From assembly GCA_963840435.1 (NCBI GenBank), contig CAWIYY010000003.1, positions 930,001-994,000 of the forward strand: a stretch of 64,000 bases of DNA. Direction: 5' to 3'. Position numbers and translations under genes: made by a program. Below are positions 25,578 to 34,103 of this stretch, in pieces. A model generated the notes under the pieces. It did no database searches. It worked only from the letters and a program-made list of their open reading frames with translations, and was not told the origin of the DNA. The number at the start of each line of letters is the position of its first letter. Positions within the stretch are counted from its first letter, which is position 1. This DNA comes from Bog-473 sp963840435. Its GTDB lineage: Bacteria; Actinomycetota; Acidimicrobiia; Acidimicrobiales; RAAP-2.

Positions 25578-25960
25578 GGCGCCTCCTCGGGCGTGGCCTC
25601 GAAGGTGCCCTGTTCCGCTACCAGGTGATGGCCAACATCGTCGGCGTCCTCATCATCCCGCTCTTCGTGTTCACCGGGCTGCACTACGCCCAGGGCCATG
25701 GCTACAAGGTCGAGCTGGCCATCTTCGGAGTGGCCCACGGCTACCTCTACATCATCTACCTCGTGATGGCCGGGCTCTTGGCCCTCAAGGCGCGCCTCTA
25801 CCCGCCCTGGATCCTCCTGATGTTCGCCGCCGGCCTCATCCCCGGACTCACGTTCCTCGTGGAATGGATCATCGTGACCAAGAAGATCCATCCCCTCATG
25901 GCCGCCCGGCAGGCCGCCGCCGCGACAGAGGGCGAAGGGGTCAGCCCAGCCGCTCGATGA
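25574..25960 (+). CDS. DUF3817 integral membrane protein
   Basis: A 128-residue protein with three helices. The sequence FRYQVMANIVGVLIIPLFVFTGLHY, then FGVAHGYLYIIYLVMAGLLAL and AAGLIPGLTFLVEWIIVTKK is a clear DUF3817 match. Family function is unknown. It is translationally coupled to the preceding membrane-protein gene and overlaps the end of the convergent thiolase gene by 20 bp. Confidence 0.85.
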   Translation: MRRLLGRGLEGALFRYQVMANIVGVLIIPLFVFTGLHYAQGHGYKVELAIFGVAHGYLYIIYLVMAGLLALKARLYPPWILLMFAAGLIPGLTFLVEWIIVTKKIHPLMAARQAAAATEGEGVSPAAR

Positions 25961-27122
25961 CGGTGCCGTTGGCCTGGCCGCCGCCCTCGCACATCGTCTG
26001 GTAGCCGAAGCGGCCGCCCGTGGCCTCGAGGTGGTTGAGCAGCGTCCCCATCAGGCGCACCCCGCTCGCCCCGAGCGGGTGGCCGATCGCGATGGCGCCG
26101 CCGCGCGGGTTGAAGCGCTCCATGTCGTAGGCGAACTCCTTCTGCCACATGAGGGCGATGGCGGCGAAGGCCTCGTTGCACTCCACCGCGTCGAAGTCCG
26201 CCACCGTCATGCCCGAACGCTTCAGCAGCTTGTGGGTCACCGGAACCGGCGCCGAGAGGACGATGGCGGCGTCCTCCGCCGCCACGGCGAAGTGGGCGAA
26301 GCGCGCCCTGATCGGCAGGCCGAGCGCTTCTGCCACCTCCCGGTCGGCCACCAGCATGGCGGCCGCGCCGTCGGTGGTCTGCGAGGCGTTGCCGGCCGTG
26401 ATGTCCGGGGCCGTCTCGGGCTCCCAGTTCTGCGCCGCGGGCAGGGCGGCCAGTGCTTCGATGGTCGAGGTACGCCGGATGCCCTCGTCGCTGCGCAGGA
26501 ACTCGCCGGTCAGGCTGCCGTCCTCCGCCTTGATCGGCACGGCCAGCGCTTCACGCTCGAAGTGCCCGCTGTCCCAGCTGGCCGCCGCCCGCTGATGCGA
26601 CGCCAGCGAGTAGGCGTCCATCTCCGCACGGGTGATGCCGTAGCGCTCGGCCAGGACCTGGCTCACCCGGAACTGCGTCCACAGCCGCCCGTCCACGGCC
26701 TCGAGGAAGGAGGGTGGGAACGGCCCCGTCCCGCCCTTGGCGTTCGAGGCCATCGGCACCCGGCTCATCACCTCGACACCGCAGGCGATCACCATGTCGT
26801 AGTGGCCGGCCGCCACCCCGGCCGCGGCGAAATGGACGGCCTGCTGCGAGGAGCCGCACTGGCGGTCCACCGTGGTGGCCGGCACGCTCTGGGGCAGGCC
26901 GGCCGACACCCAGCCGTTGCGGGTCACGTTGGTGCTCTGCTCGCCGGCCTGGGTCACGCAGCCGCCGATGACGTCGTCGATGCGCTCGGGGTCCACCCCG
27001 GTCCGCTCCAGCAGCGAGGTCAGGGCGAACCCCAGCAGGTCGGCCGGGTGCCAGTTGGCCAGCGCGCCGCCGCGCTTGCCGAAGGCGGTGCGCACGACGT
27101 CGACGATGACGGGTTCTCCCAT
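25941..27122 (-). CDS. Acetyl-CoA acyltransferase (thiolase, FadA-like)
   Basis: A 393-residue thiolase with all catalytic parts: nucleophile Cys89 (DRQCGSSQQAVHF), NEAFA, the His in IAIGHPLGASGVRLMG near residue 345, and the acid/base Cys in TMCEGGGQANG near the C-terminus. It catalyses thiolytic release of acetyl-CoA (or the reverse) in beta-oxidation. It lies 23 bp after the LivF-type ATPase gene as the last member of the importer operon. That placement suggests the imported compound is degraded by beta-oxidation. The open frame upstream of the ATG is a read-through of the livF region. Confidence 0.93.
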   Translation of the reverse strand: MGEPVIVDVVRTAFGKRGGALANWHPADLLGFALTSLLERTGVDPERIDDVIGGCVTQAGEQSTNVTRNGWVSAGLPQSVPATTVDRQCGSSQQAVHFAAAGVAAGHYDMVIACGVEVMSRVPMASNAKGGTGPFPPSFLEAVDGRLWTQFRVSQVLAERYGITRAEMDAYSLASHQRAAASWDSGHFEREALAVPIKAEDGSLTGEFLRSDEGIRRTSTIEALAALPAAQNWEPETAPDITAGNASQTTDGAAAMLVADREVAEALGLPIRARFAHFAVAAEDAAIVLSAPVPVTHKLLKRSGMTVADFDAVECNEAFAAIALMWQKEFAYDMERFNPRGGAIAIGHPLGASGVRLMGTLLNHLEATGGRFGYQTMCEGGGQANGTVIERLG

Positions 27123-27145
27123 ATGTCCACTCCTCAACTCTCGCC

Positions 27146-27898
27146 TCAGGGTTCGACTTCGACCTCGGCTGCGCCCGCCGACGCCGCCTCCTCGCGCCGG
27201 GCCATGAGGGATTCGACCGCCGCGTTCGCCCCGGCCGGCTCGCCCTCGTAGTACACGGTGCCGTGGTTCAGCACGACCGCCCAGGTGGCCAGCTGGAGCA
27301 CCCGGTTGACCTGCTGCTCGACCACGACGACCGCGGTGCCGTTGCGGTTGATCTGCTCCAGCCCCTCGTAGACCTGGTCGATCACCACCGGGGCCAGGCC
27401 CAGCGAGAGCTCGTCGGCCACGAGGACCTTGGGCGGGACCACTAGAACCTTGGCCAGCGAGAGCAGGCGCTGCTGGCCGCCCGAGAGTGTGCCACCCATC
27501 TGGCGCCGCCGTTCGCCGAGGATCGGGAAGGCGGTGTAGGCCCGCTCGAGGTTCTCCTTGAGCTTGTCCCTGCCCTGCCGTTGGCGGAAGGCCAGCGTCA
27601 GGTTCTCCTCGACGGTCAGGGTCGAGAAGACGCCGCGGCCCTCGACCACGTGCGCCATGCCCATCCGGGCGATCCTGAACGCCGGGCGCATGGTCACGTC
27701 CTCGCCCGCGAACATCACCTGGCCCGACGAGGCGGTCACCAGCCCGGTCACGGTGCGGGCCACCGTCGACTTGCCCGAACCGTTCGATCCGACCAGCGCC
27801 ACCACCGCCCCGCTGGGGACACGGAAGGAGACGTCGAAGAGGGCCCGGTAGGGCCCGTAGGCCGCGCACACGTTCTGCAACGCCAGCACGTCGCTCAT
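27146..27898 (-). CDS. livF: Branched-chain-type ABC transporter ATPase (LivF)
   Basis: A 250-residue ABC ATPase: Walker A GSNGSGKST near residue 38, Q-loop region VVEGRGVFSTLTVEENL, signature LSGGQQRLLSLAKVL, and a Walker B region reading VLVADELSLGL. MAHVVEGRGVFSTLTVEENL is typical of the LivF type. A C-terminal tail of about 20 Ala/Glu-rich residues is added. The ATG overlaps the livG stop (ATGA). Confidence 0.92.
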   Translation of the reverse strand: MSDVLALQNVCAAYGPYRALFDVSFRVPSGAVVALVGSNGSGKSTVARTVTGLVTASSGQVMFAGEDVTMRPAFRIARMGMAHVVEGRGVFSTLTVEENLTLAFRQRQGRDKLKENLERAYTAFPILGERRRQMGGTLSGGQQRLLSLAKVLVVPPKVLVADELSLGLAPVVIDQVYEGLEQINRNGTAVVVVEQQVNRVLQLATWAVVLNHGTVYYEGEPAGANAAVESLMARREEAASAGAAEVEVEP

Positions 27899-28662
27899 GC
27901 CGTCTGCCCCAGGTAGGCGTCGCGTACCGCGGGATCGGCCATGACCTCGTCGAAGGTGCCCTCGGCCAGCATGGCGCCGAGATCCATGACGACCGTCCGG
28001 TCGACCACGTCGGCCACCATCCCCAGGTCGTGCTCGACCAGCAGCACCGCTGTGCCCCGCTCCCGCTGCAACGTGCGCAGCACCGTGGCCACCTCGGCCG
28101 TCTCGTGCAGGTCGAGACCCGAGGAGGGCTCGTCGGCCAGCAAAATCTTCGGCTCGCCCGCCAGGGCCCGGGCCAGCTCGACCAGGCGGCAATTCCCGAG
28201 GCCCAGTGCGTTGACCGACAGGTTGCCCAGGTGGGCAATGCCCACCAGCTCCAAGGTGGCGTCCACCCGCTCGACCTCGTCCGTCGTCGGCTTGCTCATG
28301 TTGAGCAGGTCGCGCCACAGGCGGCCCTCGCCCCGCCGGGCCCGCTCGGCCACCATGAGGTGGTCGCGCACCGACATGTCGGTGAAGACCTCGATGCGTT
28401 GGTAGGTGCGCCCGATGCCGAGGCGGGCCCGCTTGTAGGTGGGCAGCCCGCTCAGCGCAATCCCGTCGAAGGTGATGTCACCCGTCTCGGGACGCAGCTG
28501 CCCGCAGACGCAGTTGAACAGGGTCGTCTTGCCGGCGCCGTTCGGCCCGACCAGGCCGATGCTCTCGCCGGCGTGCACGTCGAAGGAAATGCTGTGTACC
28601 GCCTGGATCCCGCCGAAGGACTTGCACACGCCGACCAGGCTGAGGAGCGGTTCGTCAGCCAT
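27895..28662 (-). CDS. livG: Branched-chain-type ABC transporter ATPase (LivG)
   Basis: A 255-residue ABC ATPase with Walker A GPNGAGKTTLFN, the LivG-type RTYQRIEVFTDMSVRDHLMV, Walker B ILLADEPSSGLD and the switch His in LLVEHDLGMV. The signature motif is unusual: NALGLGNCRLVELARALAG stands where LSxGxQRxxEIARAL is expected (LGLGNCR), so the canonical Ser-Gly-Gly is degenerate, a feature worth confirming. It overlaps the permease gene by 8 bp and livF by 4 bp. Confidence 0.9.
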   Translation of the reverse strand: MADEPLLSLVGVCKSFGGIQAVHSISFDVHAGESIGLVGPNGAGKTTLFNCVCGQLRPETGDITFDGIALSGLPTYKRARLGIGRTYQRIEVFTDMSVRDHLMVAERARRGEGRLWRDLLNMSKPTTDEVERVDATLELVGIAHLGNLSVNALGLGNCRLVELARALAGEPKILLADEPSSGLDLHETAEVATVLRTLQRERGTAVLLVEHDLGMVADVVDRTVVMDLGAMLAEGTFDEVMADPAVRDAYLGQTA

Positions 28663-30682
28663 TTGCGCTCGATGCCGATATGGACGGTGTCGGGGCCGGG
28701 GCATGCGCTTGGGCGTTGAGCTCCAGTTGCGCCACCTCCCGGGGGAAGAACAGCTTCTCGAAGCGCAGGGTCCCCTTTCGCTTCTGGTACTCGAGCACCC
28801 CTTCGGGATGGGCCGCGTAGGTGAGGGCACCGAAGGCGAAGAGAACCACGGTGAGGCTGGAGGCTCCGATGCGGGCGGGCAGCACGGTGGTCAGCACCTG
28901 CTCGGTGACGAAGAAGCCGATGCCGGCCTGGATCGCCCCCTCCACCGTGGTGACGCTGGTCGTCACCACCAGGACGACGAGGACCAGTGAGATGTCGGCG
29001 TTCCAGTCGGTCGGTGACACCACCTGCTGCTCCAGGCTGTGGAGGAGGCCGCCGATCCCGGCGATGGCCCCGGACAGCGCGAACACCATGATCCGCTGCC
29101 AGGACGGGTTGACGCCGAGACCGGCCGTGGCCGTCTCGCTGCCGCGCATGGCCGCCAGGTTCCGCCCCACCGTCCCCTTGCGCACCATGAGGACGACGAT
29201 GACGGCCACGATGAGCACACCCAGCGAGAGCAGGAACATGGCATGGCCGTCGAAGCCGAAGAACGCCGTCGTGCCGAGCCACTTGGCCTGAATGCTCACG
29301 CCCTCTTGCCCGCCCGAGATCGGAATCGCGTTGAAGAAGGTGGCGTCGAAGGCCAGCGCCGCCGCCAGGGTCATGAGGGCCAGACCGAGCCCGCGCAGGC
29401 GCAGCGAGAGCAAGGCCAGGATCACGGCGACCGCCGCGGCCAGGAGGGCCCCGACCAGTCCTCCGATCAACAGGTTCAGGCCGAGGTGGTTGGCCAGTTG
29501 GGCCGCCGTGAACGCGCCCACCCCGGCCAGGGTGGCCTGGCACAGGGAGAGCTGTCCGGCCATCCCGGTGATCAACGTGATCGACAGCAGCACAATCGAA
29601 TAGGTGATGCCGTTGTTGAAGACCGTGGCCCAGGCGTCGGGCATCCAGGTCAGCATCGACACGCAGAACGCGGCGAAGAGGGCCCACCACAGGACGCGGA
29701 TGATCTTGTTCATGGTGGGTGCGCGCGTGGTCGCCGCGATCGGCGGGGGCGGCGGGTCGATGGTGGCCAGCGGGTCACGGCTCGAGTCGAGGCTGCGCAT
29801 GCCCGGCAGGAACAGCAATGCGATCACGATGATGATGAAGGGCAGCGACGGCACGACCGCCGCGTTGAAGAAGCTGTCCGGCGGGATGTAGCCCTGCAGG
29901 ACCGTGGTCACCACGCCGATCAGCACCCCGACTGCGGCTGCAATGGGCAGCGACCGCAGCGCCGCCCAAACCGCCGCCGCGATCGCCGTCACCGTCAGCG
30001 TGACATAGTCCTCGGAATTGAACTGCCCGAAGACCGGAGCCAGCACGACACCGGCCAGGGCGGCCATGAAACTGGACACGATCCAGGCCACGGCCACCAC
30101 ACCGTCTGCGTTGACCCCGTCCAGTTGGACCAGGCGCCGGCTCTCCACCGCACCGCGCATCTGCAGGCCGAGCGCGGTGAAGCGAAGCAGAATCGTCAGC
30201 CCGATCAACACGACCGCCGTCACCGAAATGATGGACAGGTAGATGCCGTTGATCGGCGTTCCCCACAGGAAGAAGTAGACGACGTTGGGGTTGAAGAACG
30301 GCAGGATGGTGGCCGTGGCGTCGCTCTGCTGCGGCCCGAAGATCACCGGCAAAAGGGACGGAATCCCGACCAGGAGGGCCAGGCTGCAGACCATCTTGGC
30401 CACCGAGTTGGAGTTCGCGATATGGCGGAACAACAACCGGTCGAAGGCGTAGCCGATCGCCGGCCCCATCACCACCACCGAGACGAGGAAGGCCTCGAAT
30501 CCCCCCCAGTTGTGGACTTGGGTCAGGTAGGTGAAGACGAACGCCGAGGCGAAGGCCTGCGCCCCGAAGGCGAAGTTGAAGACACCCGTGGCCTGATACG
30601 TGAGAACCAGGCAGATCCCCACCAGGGCATACGCGCACCCTTGTTGCACCCCCGGGGCCGCAAAATCGAAGAACGTCTCCAT
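28655..30682 (-). CDS. Fused ABC permease LivH-LivM
   Basis: A 675-residue single chain containing both permease halves of a branched-chain-type importer. Residues about 1-295 are LivH-like (GCAYALVGICLVLTYQATGVFNFA at the start). A Pro-rich linker with PPPPPIAATTRAPTMNK follows near 315-335, and residues about 340-640 are LivM-like (ITGMAGQLSLCQATLAGVGAF). In Escherichia coli and most bacteria these are two proteins. The fusion enforces a 1:1 heterodimer in one polypeptide. It lies between the binding-protein and ATPase genes. Confidence 0.92.
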   Translation of the reverse strand: METFFDFAAPGVQQGCAYALVGICLVLTYQATGVFNFAFGAQAFASAFVFTYLTQVHNWGGFEAFLVSVVVMGPAIGYAFDRLLFRHIANSNSVAKMVCSLALLVGIPSLLPVIFGPQQSDATATILPFFNPNVVYFFLWGTPINGIYLSIISVTAVVLIGLTILLRFTALGLQMRGAVESRRLVQLDGVNADGVVAVAWIVSSFMAALAGVVLAPVFGQFNSEDYVTLTVTAIAAAVWAALRSLPIAAAVGVLIGVVTTVLQGYIPPDSFFNAAVVPSLPFIIIVIALLFLPGMRSLDSSRDPLATIDPPPPPIAATTRAPTMNKIIRVLWWALFAAFCVSMLTWMPDAWATVFNNGITYSIVLLSITLITGMAGQLSLCQATLAGVGAFTAAQLANHLGLNLLIGGLVGALLAAAVAVILALLSLRLRGLGLALMTLAAALAFDATFFNAIPISGGQEGVSIQAKWLGTTAFFGFDGHAMFLLSLGVLIVAVIVVLMVRKGTVGRNLAAMRGSETATAGLGVNPSWQRIMVFALSGAIAGIGGLLHSLEQQVVSPTDWNADISLVLVVLVVTTSVTTVEGAIQAGIGFFVTEQVLTTVLPARIGASSLTVVLFAFGALTYAAHPEGVLEYQKRKGTLRFEKLFFPREVAQLELNAQAHAPAPTPSISASSANG

Positions 30683-30735
30683 CGTGCCGTTTCGCCCGTG
30701 TCCGCTCGAGCCCTGGCCCTATCCCGCCCGGCCGA

Positions 30736-32028
30736 TCAGGCCGGGGCGGGCGTGCCGGCCGGGAGCGGGTAGACGGGCGCCTTGTTCGGGTTGATCGACT
30801 GGAAGCACACGAACACGTTCTTACCCTTGTTCAGCGCCGGCAGGTACTTGGTGCCCACCACCTTGATGTATGCGCTGCAATAGGGGGGCTTGTGGCCGGC
30901 ATGGCCAGCGTCCTTCCAGTTCGTCGGGGCGGTGAGGCCGCCCGCGGTGAACGAGGTGAGGGAGTTGTCCGCCTTGATGACGTTGGCCTGGGTCAGGTTG
31001 TTGCCTGCCATCTTCACGCCCTGGACGAAGAGGGCGGCCGACTCCCAACCCTGGATGGCGACCTCGTCGTTGACGTACTTCGGCTCGTACTTCTGCATCT
31101 GGGCCAGGTAGAGCTTCAGTCCGGGGTAGATCGACGTCGGCGCCGTGTAGGGCACGTGGGCGATGCTGAAGTACACGCCCTGCATGAGGCTCTGGTTCTG
31201 CTGCAGCGTGCTCTGGTCGTTGCCGCTGAACCAGAGCTGGGTCATCTTCAGGCCGTACTGCTGAATGGCCCGGGCCATGGTGACGTTGCCCTGGACGTCC
31301 ATGCAGCTGACCACCATGTTGGCGCCCGCCTGCTTCATGCGCTGGACGTCGGTGGCCACCGTGGTGCCCGGGTAGGCCACCTTGAAGTCGGTGTAGACGA
31401 CTTGGAACCCCTTGGCCGACAAGGCGGAGGCTCCGGCCTGGCAGGCGGCGGCAGAGGACGCGACGCCGTAGGCCACGAAGGCGATCTTGGGCGACTTCGT
31501 CTGCTTCGACACGAAGCCGACGATCGGCGCCTCGGCCGGGTAGTACTGCACCGAGCCGCCCGCGGCGAACAGGTTCGGCGCCGGGGCCCAGTTGCCCGTC
31601 ACGTTGTAGCCGTACGTCGGGGTCCCCGACTCGACGAAGAGGTTCGGCGAGAAGAAAGCGGTCGCCACGCCGGTGACCGCGAACACGTGGTCCTGGTTGA
31701 TCAGCGTGTTGGCCAGCTGGTTGAACGTGGTCGGGTTGCCGCCGTCGTCCAGGGCGTACTTGTAGTCGATCTTGCGGCCGTTCACGCCGCCCTGGGCGTT
31801 GATGTACTGGTAGTACGCCTTCTCCCCGTAGATCAGGGAGCTGAAGTTCGACGCCAGCGTGCCCGTCTGGGTCGAGATCGTCCCGACGGTGATGGAGTTC
31901 GACGTCACCCCCGGCGCGCTGCTGGTCGCCGCTCCCGATGGCGCGGGTGCGATCGCAAGCGCACTCGCCATCAGCCCACCCGTGAACACGGTGGCGACGA
32001 GCGCCTTGCATCCCAATCTCACTCGCAT
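30736..32028 (-). CDS. Periplasmic-type substrate-binding protein (LivK family)
   Basis: A 430-residue type-I binding protein. The signal peptide starts at the chosen ATG (MRVRLGCKALVATVFTGGLM) and ends after APAPSGA; an ATG 69 bp further upstream would add a polar stretch. The mature protein opens with SNSITVGTISTQTGTLASNF (ligand-binding lobe 1), has VNGRKIDYKYALDDGGNP, and ends with the lobe-2 elements. No lipobox Cys is visible, so it may be tethered otherwise or freely exported. First gene of the importer operon. The ligand is unknown; the catabolic context favours a carboxylic acid or amide over an amino acid (inference). Confidence 0.9.
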   Translation of the reverse strand: MRVRLGCKALVATVFTGGLMASALAIAPAPSGAATSSAPGVTSNSITVGTISTQTGTLASNFSSLIYGEKAYYQYINAQGGVNGRKIDYKYALDDGGNPTTFNQLANTLINQDHVFAVTGVATAFFSPNLFVESGTPTYGYNVTGNWAPAPNLFAAGGSVQYYPAEAPIVGFVSKQTKSPKIAFVAYGVASSAAACQAGASALSAKGFQVVYTDFKVAYPGTTVATDVQRMKQAGANMVVSCMDVQGNVTMARAIQQYGLKMTQLWFSGNDQSTLQQNQSLMQGVYFSIAHVPYTAPTSIYPGLKLYLAQMQKYEPKYVNDEVAIQGWESAALFVQGVKMAGNNLTQANVIKADNSLTSFTAGGLTAPTNWKDAGHAGHKPPYCSAYIKVVGTKYLPALNKGKNVFVCFQSINPNKAPVYPLPAGTPAPA

Positions 32029-32196
32029 TCGGTCCCCGTTCGTCTGTCTCGGTGCATCCCCCCCGGGATGCCGGTCACTGTACTTCCAGGCCTTCATTTG
32101 ATCTGCTCACCCCTTGTGTCGATGGCTCTCCCGCCATCGTCTCCGAGCGACCGCACGGTGTGCGGCGCGCTCTCGCCTCTCGGAAATGTCGTTTCG

Positions 32197-32250
32197 CTCG
32201 TGCTGCCTCGTGCTGCCTCGCCTCGCCGTGCCTCGCCGTGCCTCGTCTCC
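32197..32250. repeat. 10-bp degenerate tandem repeats in the importer leader
   Basis: TGCTGCCTCG occurs twice in tandem (32201-32220) and then CCTCGCCGTG twice (32221-32240), followed by a partial unit. They lie between the CoA-transferase stop and the binding-protein start, a 245-bp gap with no other visible gene, and may be a variable leader or slippage product. Confidence 0.6.
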
Positions 32251-32273
32251 CCGTCCAGTCGTGCGTCGATCGG

Positions 32274-33974
32274 TCAGTCCAGGAACAACCGCTGGCGGTC
32301 GAAGTCGCGCAACGCGCGCACCTCGTCACGACGCACCGCCGGCAGTTCCTCCACGTGGCGCGCCAGCTCGGGCTCGTACCCGCAGGCACCCACGAACGCC
32401 CGCACCCGTTCCTCCAGCGTGCCCTCCCCCGCCGGGACCGCGGCCAGGCGCAGCGTCAGGTCGTCTCGCCGCAGCACACCCTTGTCCGTGACGACGCTGA
32501 CCACCCGGTGCCCGGGCGACGTCACGTAGCCGGCCGTCTCGGGCAGCCGTTCGGGCCGGGCCAGGGTGACGACGACGCAGGCCGTGGCCCGGCTGGCCAC
32601 GTCGTTGGCGCCGCCCGACCCGACCAGGAAGCGGCCGCCGGCCAGCTGGGTCGAGTTCAAGGAGCCGTCGCGGTCGACCTGGGCCGCCCCCAGGCACCCC
32701 ACGGTGCGCGTCCCCGGACCGCCGATGACCATGCCGAGGACGGTCGAGGCATCGGAGAGGAATGGGGTCGAGGGGAAGACCCGCTGGTTGAAGATGTAGG
32801 GGTCGGCCGGGGTCGGCTGGTAGCCCCAGAGGCCGAGCTCGGCCGTGAGCATGACCCGGCTCCCCGCCGCCCGGGCCCGGGCCACCGCCACCCAGGCGGA
32901 CAGGTTGGCCACCCCGGCGCCGGCCAGCACGGCGTCGGCCTTGACCTCGGCCACGACCGCTTCCACCTCCCGGGCGCCCAGCACGGCCGCCTGCTCCCAC
33001 GGGGTCACGAAGGCGTCCTCCACAATGGGGTTGGCGTCGGCGTCGGCCTTCCACGACATCGGGTCCGAGCGCCCCTCCAGCCAGAGCAGATGCTCGGTGC
33101 CCACCAGCGTCAGGTAGTCCTCGTGCGTCGTCGGACCGAGGATCCACTCCTCGATGTAGTCGTCGATCTCACCCTGCCGGCAGGCCTCCGCCACCGCACT
33201 CCAGTGTGCGATGTCCTCGCCGTAGCTGCGCACGGGCAGGCCCGGTGCGTAGCAGCCCCCGGGATGGGCGCCGTAAGGCGCCTCCGCCACGGCCAGGACC
33301 CGGTGGGCCGGGATCTTGACCCGGTGCCCGAGCCCCTCGACGGACTCGACGACCCGTTCCACTGTGGCCACCACGCCCCGGCGGGCCGCCCAGGCCCCCC
33401 AGACCCCGTCCAGCAGGGGCTCGCTCAGGACCAGGTTGCCGGCCGGGTCGGCCGCAGCCGCGTGGACTAGGGCCACGTCAGGAACCAGCGGCTCGAGCAG
33501 CCCGAGCGGGCCGAAGGGCGAGTCGACCACGGCGAAGGCCTCGTTGTCGGCCATGGAGGAGCCGACGAGCGAGCCGGTCACCGCGGCCGGCAGGCCGCGG
33601 GCCGCCGCCTCCAGACGCTGGGAGAGGGTGAGGATCGACCAGTGCTCGACCTCGACCGCACCCGACTCGTAGGCCTGCCGGAAGACCGGGTTGGGGGTGT
33701 AGGTCGGGAAGCTGTTCCCCGAGTAGGCGGTGATGACCTTCTTGAGCAGGCCGCCCCGGAAGTAGGCCGCTCCCAGCGCCCCCAGGCTGGTCATGATCAG
33801 GGTGAACTCGGGGTCGCTCTGCCAGAACTGGCGGGCCAGCTCCCGGGCAGCCGCCGTCCAGCGGCTGTGCCCCATCATCACGAGGACGCTGTCGCCCGGG
33901 CGGACGTTCTGCGCCACCGCGTCGGTGAGCGACGTCACGACCGGTCGGGCCGGTGAAGGGGCGGCGACGGTCAT
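32274..33974 (-). CDS. Single-chain CoA-transferase (glutaconate CoA-transferase/IpdAB-like, fused A and B parts)
   Basis: A 566-residue family I CoA-transferase-fold protein joining the two halves usually encoded as separate alpha and beta subunits. The A half (to about residue 290) includes GDSVLVMMGHSRW and GGLLKKVITAYSGNSFP. The B half begins near residue 320 and carries MLTAELGLWGYQP, where the Glu (about residue 379) matches the catalytic ExG position, and later VGCLGAAQVDRDGSLNST. Relatives transfer CoA or, as IpdAB does, hydrolyse a ring of a steroid CoA ester. It is divergent from the TetR gene, with a perfect operator between. Confidence 0.85.
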   Translation of the reverse strand: MTVAAPSPARPVVTSLTDAVAQNVRPGDSVLVMMGHSRWTAAARELARQFWQSDPEFTLIMTSLGALGAAYFRGGLLKKVITAYSGNSFPTYTPNPVFRQAYESGAVEVEHWSILTLSQRLEAAARGLPAAVTGSLVGSSMADNEAFAVVDSPFGPLGLLEPLVPDVALVHAAAADPAGNLVLSEPLLDGVWGAWAARRGVVATVERVVESVEGLGHRVKIPAHRVLAVAEAPYGAHPGGCYAPGLPVRSYGEDIAHWSAVAEACRQGEIDDYIEEWILGPTTHEDYLTLVGTEHLLWLEGRSDPMSWKADADANPIVEDAFVTPWEQAAVLGAREVEAVVAEVKADAVLAGAGVANLSAWVAVARARAAGSRVMLTAELGLWGYQPTPADPYIFNQRVFPSTPFLSDASTVLGMVIGGPGTRTVGCLGAAQVDRDGSLNSTQLAGGRFLVGSGGANDVASRATACVVVTLARPERLPETAGYVTSPGHRVVSVVTDKGVLRRDDLTLRLAAVPAGEGTLEERVRAFVGACGYEPELARHVEELPAVRRDEVRALRDFDRQRLFLD

Positions 33975-34044
33975 GAAACGAGGGTGAAAGTGGCCGTCGT
34001 CACAGAAAGTTCCAGGTCCAGCCTCAATTCGGGCCCTCGCCAAA

Positions 34045-34062
34045 CCTGACCATCGTGTCAGG
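34045..34062. promoter_or_regulatory. Perfect inverted repeat CCTGAC-N6-GTCAGG between CoA-transferase and TetR
   Basis: The symmetry extends to 8-bp arms, AACCTGAC and GTCAGGTT (34043-34050 and 34057-34064). It sits between divergent start codons at 33974 and 34104. TACCAT at 34089-34094 is a likely -10 for the TetR gene. The position fits autoregulation and is the best reason to assign the motif to this TetR protein. Confidence 0.75.
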
Positions 34063-34103
34063 TTAGCCATTCCGGACAGACCCAGCACTACCATGCACCG
34101 GGC

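Noticed and set aside
29039..30772. 577-codon plus-strand open frame
   Set aside because: Antisense to the fused permease, and composed mainly of charged shadow residues.
30892..32529. 545-codon plus-strand open frame
   Set aside because: Antisense to the substrate-binding protein, which has a clear signal peptide and family motifs.
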